Numbered from the stretch's first letter, positions 36,896-45,484 are shown. The stretch: DNA of 64,000 nt from Pseudomonas citrullilanati (GCF_030580855.1 NZ_JAUQOP010000004.1:1-64000), one strand, 5' to 3'. Notes: generated by a model not told the origin, from the letters alone. Numbers and translations are program-made.

Positions 36896-38146
36896 ATGAC
36901 ACACACCCGTTTTTTTGGAAAAACCGTACTGACCTGCACGTTCATCCTGGCAATCATCGGATGGGGGATCGGTTTCTATGGGCCACCGATCTACATGCAA
37001 GCAGTCATCGAGCGCACGGGCTGGCCCATCGCCCTGGTGTCGACGGCGGTCACCCTGCACTTTCTCAGCGGCACGATCGTGATCGCCAACCTGCCCAGGC
37101 TTTACGCTCGCTTCGGCATTCCCGCCATCACCCTGCTGGGCAGCCTCGTCCTGGGCATCGGCGTGAATATCTGGGCCCAGGCCAACCAGCCCTGGGTGCT
37201 GTACGCAGGTGCCGTATGCTCGGGAATCGGCTGGGTGACCCTGGGCGCCGCGGCGGTCAACACCCTGATCGCGCCGTGGTACGTCAAGGACCGGCCCAAG
37301 GCCCTGGGCAAGGCCTACAACGGCGCCAGCATGGGAGGCGTGATCTTTTCGCCGCTGTGGGTCTTGCTGATCGAACGCTTCGGCTTCGCCATCGCGGCAT
37401 TGGTGACCACCGTCGCGGCTGTGTCGCTCATCGCTGTCTTCGCCCTGCGGGTCTTCAACAAGAGCCCGCAAAGCCTCGGCCAGCATCCCGACAATGCCGA
37501 CCAGCCGGAACCCGTGGCGACCGGCGCCAGCGCCACGCCCTGGACCGCCGTGCAGACCCTCAAGGCGGCGAATTTCCGGACCCTGGCCGCCGGCATGTCC
37601 CTGGGGCTGTTCGCCCAGATCGGCCTGATCGCGCACCTGTACTCGATCCTGGTGGAGCGCATGAGCGCTCATGAGGCCTCGTGGGCCATGGGCCTGGCCA
37701 CCGCCAGTGCCATGGGCGGGCGCTACATCGCCGCGCGCCTGATGACCCAGGGCATGAACCGCAGGCTGCTGGCCTGCCTCGGCTATGCCATCCAGATGCT
37801 CGGCACCTTGATGCTCCTCGGCCTCGACCTGCACCCGAGCGTGGCCTGGGTGGCGGTGGTGCTGATCGGCTCGGGCATCGGCAACGCCACGTCCCTGCCG
37901 CCGCTGATCGCACAGACCGAGTTCAGCCGCGAACAAACCGCCAGGGTCATCGCGCTGATGGTCGCCATCAGCCAAGCCACCTACGCCTTCGCCCCGGCCT
38001 TTTTCGGCCTGGTGCGCAGCGCTTTCACCCCACCCGGCCAGGCCATCGTCGCGGTCGTGATCGCTGCCGTCGTCGTTCAGGCGCTCGCCATCCTGTCGTT
38101 CTACCAGGGGGTATCCGCCCGCCCCTTCGAGAAAACCGCGTTCTGA
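36896..38146 (+). CDS. Major facilitator superfamily transporter
   Basis: A 416-residue inner-membrane protein with about 12 transmembrane segments; the first is TFILAIIGWGIGFYGPPIYM. The loop between helices 2 and 3 has RLYARFGIPA and the mid-loop after helix 6 is hydrophilic (NKSPQSLGQHPDNADQPEP). It is of the metabolite/oxalate-formate-like MFS type. ATG 36896 lies 8 nt after GGAGG; earlier in-frame ATGs are too close to it. It lies between the M20-cysE pair and the cupin operon in the same direction as the latter, so it is the best candidate exporter of the cluster product. Confidence 0.85.
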   Translation: MTHTRFFGKTVLTCTFILAIIGWGIGFYGPPIYMQAVIERTGWPIALVSTAVTLHFLSGTIVIANLPRLYARFGIPAITLLGSLVLGIGVNIWAQANQPWVLYAGAVCSGIGWVTLGAAAVNTLIAPWYVKDRPKALGKAYNGASMGGVIFSPLWVLLIERFGFAIAALVTTVAAVSLIAVFALRVFNKSPQSLGQHPDNADQPEPVATGASATPWTAVQTLKAANFRTLAAGMSLGLFAQIGLIAHLYSILVERMSAHEASWAMGLATASAMGGRYIAARLMTQGMNRRLLACLGYAIQMLGTLMLLGLDLHPSVAWVAVVLIGSGIGNATSLPPLIAQTEFSREQTARVIALMVAISQATYAFAPAFFGLVRSAFTPPGQAIVAVVIAAVVVQALAILSFYQGVSARPFEKTAF

Positions 38147-38221
38147 CCCTTCCCCCGCCATTCGTCCCCCTGGCCAGGCAGCGCATTGCCTGGCCAGCGC
38201 CGCTTGGATTTAGCCCTCCTT

Positions 38222-38248
38222 AACCCAGCGTTGAATAAATCTGCGTTG
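38222..38248 (+). promoter_or_regulatory. AACCCAGCGTTG ... GCGTTG element upstream of the cupin operon
   Basis: AACCCAG at 38222-38228 merges into GCGTTG (38228-38233), and a second GCGTTG is at 38243-38248, 58-84 bp before the cupin start. AT-rich between and after. Resembles the element before the MFS gene. Candidate operator. Confidence 0.4.
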
Positions 38249-38305
38249 TCAATTATTCCCCCGGCAAACACCATCGAGTGACTTCTCCACTCGCAGGGTA
38301 AGCCG

Positions 38306-38695
38306 ATGGATTTTGAAATCTTCAGGAAAATGGATTGGTCCGCCTTGGTGCATGAATATGACCTGGACGGAAAACGGCTGTTGCCGTGGGACGGCTATCC
38401 CATGCCGTTTGCCGCCGGATGGTGCGTGGTCAGGCCGCACACCCGCAGCGAACCCCACGTGCAGATCGACCAGGAAATCTTCATCGCCCTCAAGGGCAAG
38501 GGCCGGCTGGTCATCGGCGATACGCATTACCTGTTCGAAACCGGTGATATCGCCGCCATTCCCAAGCACACCAATCACTACGTCATCAATGACAGCGACG
38601 AAGACTTTCACTTCTACGTGATCTGGTGGGACAAGTTCATCGCCAATGACTACATGAAGGCCGATATCGCTCACCTGGAGACCGGGAATGTCTAA
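38306..38695 (+). CDS. Stand-alone cupin, predicted N-N-bond-forming partner
   Basis: A 129-residue single-domain cupin. The first cupin motif is RPHTRSEPHVQIDQEIFIAL (about residues 43-62), with His and Glu as likely metal ligands; the second is IPKHTNHYVINDSDED with a His near residue 94. It overlaps the MetRS-like gene by 8 nt. In characterised hydrazine synthetases (Spb40, Tri28, PyrN, as I recall them) a cupin is fused to a MetRS-like domain and rearranges an O-acyl hydroxylamine intermediate to form the N-N bond. Here the same pair is encoded as two coupled genes. The role is inferred from context. Confidence 0.8.
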   Translation: MDFEIFRKMDWSALVHEYDLDGKRLLPWDGYPMPFAAGWCVVRPHTRSEPHVQIDQEIFIALKGKGRLVIGDTHYLFETGDIAAIPKHTNHYVINDSDEDFHFYVIWWDKFIANDYMKADIAHLETGNV

Positions 38696-40196
38696 ATTCA
38701 TCGTCACGATCACGCCGCCAACCCCCAACGGCGACCTGCACATCGGCCACTTGGCCGGCCCGTTCCTCAGCGCCGATATCTTCACCCGAACCCAACGGCA
38801 AAAAGGCCATGACTGCGTGCTGGTGTCCTACTCCGACGACTACCAGTCCTACATGCTGCGCCGCGGACGCGAGCAAGGGCGCGAGCCGGCGCAGATCGGC
38901 GAGGAGAACACCCGCAAGATCAATATCAGCCTGAAGATGGCGGGCATCGAAGTCGATCACTGGATGACGTCCCTGGACAACGGCTGCTTTCGCGACGCGG
39001 TGCTGGAGCTTTATCACCAGGGCGTCAACGATCGCAACATCTACCAGAAGACGGTGCTGGCGCCCTTCTGCCGGGCCTGCAACGTGTGGGGCTACGAAGC
39101 GTTCGGTCGCGGCCAGTGCAGCAGCTGCGGCCAGGACTCCGACGCCAGCCAGTGCGAGGAATGTGCTTGCGCGCCGAACTACCTGTACATGAAGAACTTC
39201 CGCTGCAAGCTCTGCGGCGGCGAGCATGAGTGGGTGGAAAAAGACCATGCCTACCTGAACATCGGCAAGAACGTGCACAAGCTGCGGACCTGGCTGGGCG
39301 AAAGTGCCGTGCGCCTCAATTCCCGGGCCTTCGTGGAACGTGAACTGGCCCCCACGCCCCAGGACTGGCAAATCACCCGCCATGGCGATGCCGGCCTGGA
39401 TATCGGCCAGCCGAGCCTGGGCAAGGTGCACACCTGGTTCATGGGCATGGCCGGGTACATCGCGGCGACGCGGGAGCACTTCACGGTCAACCAGCAGGCC
39501 CCGGAACTGTTCGACCGTTTCTGGCGCAGCGACGACACGACGCTGGTGGGTTTCCTCGGGTACGACTGCCTCTACAGCCACGGTATCGCCTACCCGATCC
39601 TGTTGGCCGGCAGCCAGTACGCGAAGAAGAAACAGCGCCTCTACACCAACATGTTCCTCAAGCTCAACGGCCTGAACCTCTCCACCAGCCGCAACCACGC
39701 CATCTGGATCCGCGACCTGGTCAGCGACTACGACACCGACTCGGTCAGGCTGTACATGGCCTTGCTGGCGCCCGAAGAACAGGAGAGCGACTTCGTCGAA
39801 ACGCAGTTCGTGGAATGGCACCAGACCTTCTACCAACAGAAACTCGAAAGCCTCACCGTGGCGGCGACGCAAGAGTCGCCGAAGTTCTGGCTCGATGGCA
39901 TGCAACGCAACGAACACAAGCTGTTGTGCGAGGTGTACAACCGCTGGTCCGCAGTGACCAGTGCCGACAGTTTCTCCAGCCGCAACCTGGCCTCGCTGGC
40001 GGTCGAGCTCTACGAATTGGCCTTCGATCGCCTGCAGGCGGAGCAACCCCTGTACTACCTGGTGGCGCTGGCGTCGTGCATCTGCGCGCCGATCACGCCG
40101 ACCTTGTCCCGGCAGATCCAGAAGCGCTGTTCGATCAACGAGCCGTTGGTCCTGGACAACCTGATAAACGCCAACTTCCTCGATTACTCCATCTAG
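38688..40196 (+). CDS. Methionyl-tRNA-synthetase-like amino-acid ligase
   Basis: A 502-residue class I synthetase paralogue. The HIGH motif is LHIGHLAGP (His18-His21). A knuckle region with CRACNVWG, CSSCGQD, CEECAC and CKLCGG follows (about residues 126-185). The KMSKS position is NLSTS (residues 330-334), strongly changed. The tRNA-anticodon part is short and no EMAP-like domain follows, so it is unlikely to be the housekeeping MetRS. It probably adenylates an amino acid and transfers it to a hydroxylamine, as in hydrazine synthetases. Coupled to the cupin gene upstream and 10 nt before the DAO-like gene. Confidence 0.85.
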   Translation: MSKFIVTITPPTPNGDLHIGHLAGPFLSADIFTRTQRQKGHDCVLVSYSDDYQSYMLRRGREQGREPAQIGEENTRKINISLKMAGIEVDHWMTSLDNGCFRDAVLELYHQGVNDRNIYQKTVLAPFCRACNVWGYEAFGRGQCSSCGQDSDASQCEECACAPNYLYMKNFRCKLCGGEHEWVEKDHAYLNIGKNVHKLRTWLGESAVRLNSRAFVERELAPTPQDWQITRHGDAGLDIGQPSLGKVHTWFMGMAGYIAATREHFTVNQQAPELFDRFWRSDDTTLVGFLGYDCLYSHGIAYPILLAGSQYAKKKQRLYTNMFLKLNGLNLSTSRNHAIWIRDLVSDYDTDSVRLYMALLAPEEQESDFVETQFVEWHQTFYQQKLESLTVAATQESPKFWLDGMQRNEHKLLCEVYNRWSAVTSADSFSSRNLASLAVELYELAFDRLQAEQPLYYLVALASCICAPITPTLSRQIQKRCSINEPLVLDNLINANFLDYSI

Positions 40197-40206
40197 GACG
40201 CCCGCC

Positions 40207-41226
40207 ATGAACAGCGACTTCGAAGTGGCCGTCATCGGTGGCGGCATCATCGGGTTGACCATCGCCGCGCTGTTGTCGGAACGCGGCATCGAAACCTTGC
40301 TGGTGGAACGGACCCGCTGCGGTTATGCCGGTGCCACCGCCCACACCGGGGGGATCTGCCGCGCATTCGAACCCAACCCGGCCCTGGCACGGCTGGCGGA
40401 GATCGTCGGGCTCAGGCCCGGGGAAACCGACGTGGAGGCGATCCTGCGCCGTCACGAGACGGTCACCGGCGCGCTTTATCGCTTGCCCACCGACAGCCCG
40501 CCGCCCAACGGCAAGGTGCCGTTGCGGCGGATCTCGACCGGCGAGGCACGGGAACTCGTGGGGCGCCCTGTCGCCGACAACGGGGCGTATTACCACGAGG
40601 CCAGCGCCGCGGTCAGCGATGTGCACTCGACCATGAACGGGTTGCGCACGGCGTTGCGCCAGCACGGTTGCCTGATCGAGCGCTGCGATGTCCAGCGCCT
40701 GATGGAGCGCAACACCCACGTCGAGATCCACAGCCTCGACACCCGCTATCGGGCACGCCACGTGATCAACGCGGCCGGCGCCGGCAGCCCGACCCTCAGC
40801 CTCATCGACGGCAGCCAGGTGCGCACCATCCCCTATTTCAAGTTCCGGGGGCCGTCGACCCCCACGCTGCCCTGTATCGACTTTGTCGCCGGAACCTACG
40901 CCCTGCCCTTGTCCGACACGCTGCTGCAAAGCACCACGGCCATCCGGCCCAGCCTTGAGGAGATAGAGGGCGACCGCAGGCACTTGCGCCTGATGGTCGA
41001 AGACTGCCGACAGCGCCTGCAGGGCCTGCTGGGCGACACCGAGGAGTACTCGTTGCTGTCGACGGACCTGGCGACCGACCTGTACACCCCGGACGGCCTG
41101 CCGCGGTTGGGGCCGCAGTACCCGGGGTCGCGCATCTGGCTGGCGACCGGCCTCAATGGGGTGGGCTACAAGTACGCCTACCCGATCGCCTCGCGCCTCT
41201 ACGAGCAGATCGCCCGATCACGATAG
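40207..41226 (+). CDS. DAO-type FAD-dependent oxidoreductase
   Basis: A 339-residue flavoenzyme of the glycine/D-amino-acid oxidase family. The FAD motif is VAVIGGGIIGLTIAALLSER at residues 6-25; a second FAD-contact region is RHVINAAGAGSP and the C-terminal flavin site LATGLNGVGYKYAYPIA. In triacsin and s56-p1-type pathways a DAO homologue oxidatively cleaves the lysine-hydrazine adduct to free a hydrazino acid plus a semialdehyde. The same role is proposed here. It follows the MetRS-like gene by 10 nt and precedes the binding-protein gene by 46 nt. Confidence 0.85.
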   Translation: MNSDFEVAVIGGGIIGLTIAALLSERGIETLLVERTRCGYAGATAHTGGICRAFEPNPALARLAEIVGLRPGETDVEAILRRHETVTGALYRLPTDSPPPNGKVPLRRISTGEARELVGRPVADNGAYYHEASAAVSDVHSTMNGLRTALRQHGCLIERCDVQRLMERNTHVEIHSLDTRYRARHVINAAGAGSPTLSLIDGSQVRTIPYFKFRGPSTPTLPCIDFVAGTYALPLSDTLLQSTTAIRPSLEEIEGDRRHLRLMVEDCRQRLQGLLGDTEEYSLLSTDLATDLYTPDGLPRLGPQYPGSRIWLATGLNGVGYKYAYPIASRLYEQIARSR

Positions 41227-41272
41227 CCACCCCCGTCGCACACCTTGAATCCACGTCCAGGGAGGGACAGCC

Positions 41273-42175
41273 ATGCCCTTTTGCATCGGTCTATCGGCCA
41301 TTTTCGAGAGCGACAGGACCGTGCATGCACGCACCTTCCTGGCGGCCATCAACCATTTCATCAACAGCCACGACACCCGCGGGTTGACGTTCATTTTCGA
41401 GGATGACGACGCCAGCCCGGAAGGTGGCCGGGGCGCTGCGCGGCGATTGATTGCCCGGGGCGCCGACGTGGTGGTCGGGCATTTTTCTTCGGACGCCGCC
41501 AGCGCGGCCCTGCCCCTCTATGCATCCTCGGGCATCCCGGTGCTGCTCCCGGCAGCGACCAAGCAGGACCTGGTCAACGAAGTGACCCATGCCTTTCGCC
41601 TGTGCCCGTCGGACAACGACCTGATGACACTGCTGGCCAGGCAACTGCTCACCCATGCCTCGATCGACAGCGTGCTGCTCACCCACGATTCCACCGAGCA
41701 CGGCGAGTCCCTGGCCCGCAGCCTGGCAGCCCTTCTGGAGCCCAGCCGCCTGCGTATCACCTCGTCCCTCGACCACGCCGCAGCGCTGGTCTATTGCGGG
41801 CGCCTGAACAACAGCATCCGCTACGTCAACGAGCTGCCGGAGCGGCTGCGCGACCGGCCCCTCTACCTCACCGACGACGCGCTTTCCAGCTGGTTCATCG
41901 AACAGACCGCGCCCCGGGACACCCTGGGCATCGTGGGCCTGGCCACCGCCGGGCCGGGGTTGGCCGCTGGCGAAACCTATTACCAGGAAAGCCTGGCGGC
42001 CTTGCAGATCGCCCGCGCCCTGAGCCACTGCGAGTCGCTGCTCGACGCACTGCAAACCACCACCTTCGACACTGTCATGGGCGATGTGCAATTCCGTGAC
42101 GGCGAGAACCGCTTTACCCGAGCCGCCCTCTGGACAGTACGCAACCGACGTTTCATCCCATTCACTTCCGCTTGA
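41273..42175 (+). CDS. Type-I periplasmic-binding-fold protein without a signal peptide
   Basis: A 300-residue protein like the ligand-binding subunits of branched-chain amino-acid/amide transporters (Peripla_BP_6; AmiC-like). It begins CIGLSAIFESDRTVHARTFL. The ligand-cleft regions are VVVGHFSSDAASAALPLYA and VLLPAATKQDLVNEVTHAFR, and the end region is TTFDTVMGDVQFRDGENRFT. The N-terminus has no signal peptide and no lipobox, so it should be cytosolic. No permease or ATPase genes are near. It may sense or carry an intermediate, like AmiC, or have gained another function. Good GGGAGG ribosome site; 13 nt before the N-hydroxylase. Confidence 0.82.
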   Translation: MPFCIGLSAIFESDRTVHARTFLAAINHFINSHDTRGLTFIFEDDDASPEGGRGAARRLIARGADVVVGHFSSDAASAALPLYASSGIPVLLPAATKQDLVNEVTHAFRLCPSDNDLMTLLARQLLTHASIDSVLLTHDSTEHGESLARSLAALLEPSRLRITSSLDHAAALVYCGRLNNSIRYVNELPERLRDRPLYLTDDALSSWFIEQTAPRDTLGIVGLATAGPGLAAGETYYQESLAALQIARALSHCESLLDALQTTTFDTVMGDVQFRDGENRFTRAALWTVRNRRFIPFTSA

Positions 42176-42188
42176 TCACAGGTGCCTC

Positions 42189-43448
42189 ATGCAGGGAACT
42201 CCCGACTATCACGAAATGATCAACATCGGCTTCGGCCCCGCCGGCATCGCCCTGGCGTGCGCGCTCGAAGAAGCCCCCCATCGGCCACTGGAAACGGGCC
42301 AGTGCCTGTTCCTGGAAAAACATTCCGATTGCGCCTGGCACCCGGAATTCCTGCTGGACGGCACCGATATCAACCACCACCTGTTGCGTGACCTGGTGAC
42401 GCCGCGCAATCCACAAAGCCGGCACTCCTTCGCCATGTACCTGAAGGAGCACGGCCGCCTTTATCAGTTCGGCCTGCTGGGGCGTCCCGCCAGTCGCAAC
42501 GAATGGTCCGACTACGTCGCCTGGGTCGGCAAGGCGTTCGCCTCGCACGTGCGTTACGGCGAGGAAGTCCGGGAGATCCGCCCGGTGCTGGAAGAGGGCG
42601 AGATCAAGCTGCTGCGGGTGATGACTTCCAAGGGGCAGTACCTGACGCGCAACCTGGTGCTGTCCAGTGGCAGCACCCCGAACATTCCCCCGCAGTTCGC
42701 CCCACTGGACAGCCCCCGGGTCATCCACACCTCACGCTACCTCAGCAGCCTGGCGCATCTCGATCGCCAGGGCGCCTGGTCCTTCGCCGTCATTGGTTCC
42801 GGGCAGAGCGCGGGAGAATCCATCGTCGATCTGTTGAACCGTTTCCCCAACGCCCGGGTCACCTCGATCCACCGCAGCAGCGGCTTCAAGATCGCCCAGT
42901 TGGGGCAGTTCCCGAACCAGGCGTTCCATCCGGAGCGAGTGGCCTACTTCCACAGGTTGGGCCAGGCCGAAAAAGCCATGATCCTGGAGGAGGTTAAATC
43001 CACCAATTACTCCGGTATCGATGTCGACGAAAGCCAGGCGCTGTATTCGCTGTTCTATGAAGGCCTGGTCAGCAACAAGCCACGGCTGGCCTTGAAGATC
43101 TTCACCCAGGTCGAATCCGCCGCGCACACCGAGACCGGGGTCACCCTGCAACTGTGCGATCCCTATACCCAGGAACGCGACAGCCTGGACGCCGACTTCG
43201 TCATCCTGGGGACGGGCTACCAGCAGGACTACATCCCCTCGCTCCTCTCCCAGCTGCAACCCTGGCTGAGCCTGGGCAGCGATAACGGCGTACGGGTGGA
43301 GCAGAACTACAAGCTGACGACCAGCCCGTCGTTCCTGCCCTCGATTTTCGTCAACGGCCTGTCCGAACGCTCCCACGGCATCGGCGAGGGGCAGTCGTTT
43401 TCCCTGCTGGCCATGCGCGCCGGCATCCTGACCCACTCCCTGTTCTGA
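42189..43448 (+). CDS. L-lysine/L-ornithine-type N-monooxygenase
   Basis: A 419-residue flavin N-hydroxylase of the SidA/IucD/PvdA family. The FAD site is NIGFGPAGIALACALEE (residues 11-27), the NADPH site FAVIGSGQSAGESIVDLLNR and the C-terminal motif VILGTGYQQDYIP. The substrate-region sequence HHLLRDLVTPRNPQSRHSF is family-typical. It hydroxylates a terminal amine; the amine may be lysine, ornithine or the diaminopropionate made by the next two gene products. No siderophore NRPS or IucA-type synthetase is nearby, which favours hydrazine formation over siderophore synthesis. ATG at 42189; 18 nt before sbnA. Confidence 0.9.
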   Translation: MQGTPDYHEMINIGFGPAGIALACALEEAPHRPLETGQCLFLEKHSDCAWHPEFLLDGTDINHHLLRDLVTPRNPQSRHSFAMYLKEHGRLYQFGLLGRPASRNEWSDYVAWVGKAFASHVRYGEEVREIRPVLEEGEIKLLRVMTSKGQYLTRNLVLSSGSTPNIPPQFAPLDSPRVIHTSRYLSSLAHLDRQGAWSFAVIGSGQSAGESIVDLLNRFPNARVTSIHRSSGFKIAQLGQFPNQAFHPERVAYFHRLGQAEKAMILEEVKSTNYSGIDVDESQALYSLFYEGLVSNKPRLALKIFTQVESAAHTETGVTLQLCDPYTQERDSLDADFVILGTGYQQDYIPSLLSQLQPWLSLGSDNGVRVEQNYKLTTSPSFLPSIFVNGLSERSHGIGEGQSFSLLAMRAGILTHSLF

Positions 43449-43466
43449 ACGCCCAAAGGTGTCGAC

Positions 43467-44459
43467 ATGTATAACGCTTCCTCCGATATCGTGTTTGACA
43501 ACGTATTCCTGACCATCAAGGGCCTGGGTATCCGTTGCGCCTTGAAGCTCGATTATTTCAACGCCGCCGGCTCGATCAAGATGAAGACCGCCCTCGGGCT
43601 GGTCCTGAGCCTGGAACAGCAAGGGCTGATCAACCGCAACACCACGTTGATCGAGTCGTCGTCCGGCAACCTGGGCGTCGCCTTGAGCATGATCTGCGCC
43701 GAGCGCAAGTACCGCTTCACCTGTGTCTGCGACCCGAATATCTCCCAGTCCAACCTGAAGCTGATGATGGCCCTCGGCACGCGCATCGTCCAAGTGGACA
43801 CCAAGGATTCCAACGGTGGCTACCTGGGGACCCGCATCGCCTATGTCCGCCAGAAGATCGCCGCCGACCCCGATTGCCTCTGGCTCAACCAGTACTCGAA
43901 CCCGGCGAACCCGCAGACCCACGCCCGCACCACCGCCAGCTCGATCTTCAATAGTTTCACCCGGGTCAACTACCTGTTCGTCGGCGCCGGCACCACGGGG
44001 ACGCTGATGGGCTGCATCGACTTCTTCAAGAAGTACAGCCCCTACACCAAGATCATCGCGGTGGACAGCCTGGGCTCCGTGACCTTTGGCGGGCCGGCGG
44101 GGAAACGCCACATCCCGGGCCTGGGGTCCAGCCAGATGCCGCCCCTGTTCCGCGCCGACGACCTGCACGCCATGGAGAGCATCAAGGAGGTCGACACGAT
44201 CCAGATGTGTCGCTACATGGCCAGGGAAAACGGCCTGTTGTTCGGCGGTTCCACCGGTACTGTCCTGGCCGGCGTCATGGCCTGGAAAGACCGCATCCAC
44301 CCCGACGCCACCGTGGTCGCCATCTCCCCCGATGCCGGCGAGCGCTACCTGGACACCATCTACAACGACGACTGGGTCCGCGCCCGCTTCCCGGACTACG
44401 ACTTCAACCGCATCCGTCCCGACATCCTTGCCAGCGAAAAGGAATACGCCCATGCCTGA
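43467..44459 (+). CDS. sbnA: SbnA-like N-(2-amino-2-carboxyethyl)-L-glutamate synthase
   Basis: A 330-residue fold-type II PLP enzyme of the cysteine-synthase family, SbnA branch. It replaces the beta-leaving group of an activated L-serine with L-glutamate. The PLP Lys lies in AAGSIKMKTALGL (about residue 38), the Ser/Asn loop is ESSSGNLGVALSMICAE and the phosphate-binding loop FVGAGTTGTLMGC. Staphylococcal SbnA uses O-phosphoserine; the adjacent serine acetyltransferase suggests O-acetylserine could be used here. Its stop overlaps sbnB by 8 nt. Confidence 0.9.
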   Translation: MYNASSDIVFDNVFLTIKGLGIRCALKLDYFNAAGSIKMKTALGLVLSLEQQGLINRNTTLIESSSGNLGVALSMICAERKYRFTCVCDPNISQSNLKLMMALGTRIVQVDTKDSNGGYLGTRIAYVRQKIAADPDCLWLNQYSNPANPQTHARTTASSIFNSFTRVNYLFVGAGTTGTLMGCIDFFKKYSPYTKIIAVDSLGSVTFGGPAGKRHIPGLGSSQMPPLFRADDLHAMESIKEVDTIQMCRYMARENGLLFGGSTGTVLAGVMAWKDRIHPDATVVAISPDAGERYLDTIYNDDWVRARFPDYDFNRIRPDILASEKEYAHA

Positions 44460-45480
44460 CGCCACCCACGACCGCGACCTGCATATCGTGAAGGGAAACA
44501 CCGTTCGCGATGTCCTCACGCGGTTTCCCGCCCTTGCCCAGGACACCGTGCGGGACACCTACCTGCAGCACCATCGCGGCGCGACCGAGAACCCGGACAG
44601 CTATTTCCTGCGCTTCAAGGACCGCCCCGCGGACCGCATCATCGCCCTGCCCGCCGCCTGTGTGGACGGTGCGGACAAGGTCGCCGGGATCAAGTGGATC
44701 GCCAGCTTCCCTGGCAATACCCGGCACAATCTGCAGCGGGCGTCGGCGACGCTGATTCTCAATGACCTCGCCACGGGGTACCCCATCGCATTGCTCGAAG
44801 CGTCGATCATCAGCGCCGTGCGCACGGCCGCCTCGGCCGTCCTGGCCACCCATTGCCTGTTGGGACAACGCACCGAGATCCCGCGGTTGTCGTTCGTCGG
44901 TGCCGGGGTCATTTCACGGACCGTCCTGGACCAGTTCCGGGTCTCGCGGTGGAGCATCGGTGAGGTCCTGATCCACGACACCGACGCCGATTCCGCCCAG
45001 GCATTCAAGGCTCATGCCCTGGCCCAGGGGTTCACCTGCCGCGTGGTCGACACGCTGGAGCAGGCCCTGGAGAACGACGTGGTGGTGCTCGCCACCAATG
45101 CCGCGCAGCCCTATATCGACGAGCGATATGCCTTCAAGGCCGGGACCGTGCTGCTCAATATCTCCCTGCGCGACCTGGCCCCCAGCCAGGTCCTCGGAGC
45201 GTTCAACGTGACCGATGACATCGAGCATTGCCTCAAGGCCAACACCTCCCTGCACCTGACGGAACAACAGGTCGGCCACCGTGAGTTCATCGATTGCACC
45301 CTCGCGCAGCTGTTGCTCGGCGAGCGCAACCCCGACCCTTCCCGGCCGATGATCTTTTCCCCGTTCGGCCTGGGCGTGCTCGACGTGGCACTGGGCAAGA
45401 AAATCTTCGACATCGCACGCACGCAACGGCAAAGCGTAGCGGTGACCGATTTTTTTGAATCCACTCTCCGCTGGAGTTGA
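44452..45480 (+). CDS. sbnB: SbnB-like 2,3-diaminopropionate synthase
   Basis: A 342-residue member of the ornithine-cyclodeaminase/mu-crystallin family. SbnB oxidises and hydrolyses the SbnA product to L-2,3-diaminopropionate and 2-oxoglutarate with NAD+. Visible features are GIKWIASFPGNTRHNLQRAS, the SbnB-like ALLEASIISAVRTAASAVLA and the Rossmann motif LSFVGAGVISRTVLDQF. Translation is coupled to sbnA, and the next gene starts 4 nt after its stop. Diaminopropionate is therefore a dedicated precursor of this operon. Confidence 0.92.
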   Translation: MPDATHDRDLHIVKGNTVRDVLTRFPALAQDTVRDTYLQHHRGATENPDSYFLRFKDRPADRIIALPAACVDGADKVAGIKWIASFPGNTRHNLQRASATLILNDLATGYPIALLEASIISAVRTAASAVLATHCLLGQRTEIPRLSFVGAGVISRTVLDQFRVSRWSIGEVLIHDTDADSAQAFKAHALAQGFTCRVVDTLEQALENDVVVLATNAAQPYIDERYAFKAGTVLLNISLRDLAPSQVLGAFNVTDDIEHCLKANTSLHLTEQQVGHREFIDCTLAQLLLGERNPDPSRPMIFSPFGLGVLDVALGKKIFDIARTQRQSVAVTDFFESTLRWS

Positions 45481-45484
45481 AACC

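Noticed and set aside
38688..40196. Housekeeping methionyl-tRNA synthetase
   Set aside because: Altered KMSKS, short C-terminal part and biosynthetic-operon context argue for a paralogue with another role.
42732..44558. 608-codon minus-strand frame across the N-hydroxylase and sbnA
   Set aside because: Antisense shadow of two genes with full catalytic motifs; composition is Gly/Val/Asp-rich nonsense.
42189..45480. Siderophore cluster built on N-hydroxylase and SbnA/SbnB
   Set aside because: No IucA/IucC-type synthetase, NRPS, TonB receptor or Fur-box-like sequence recognised in the region.
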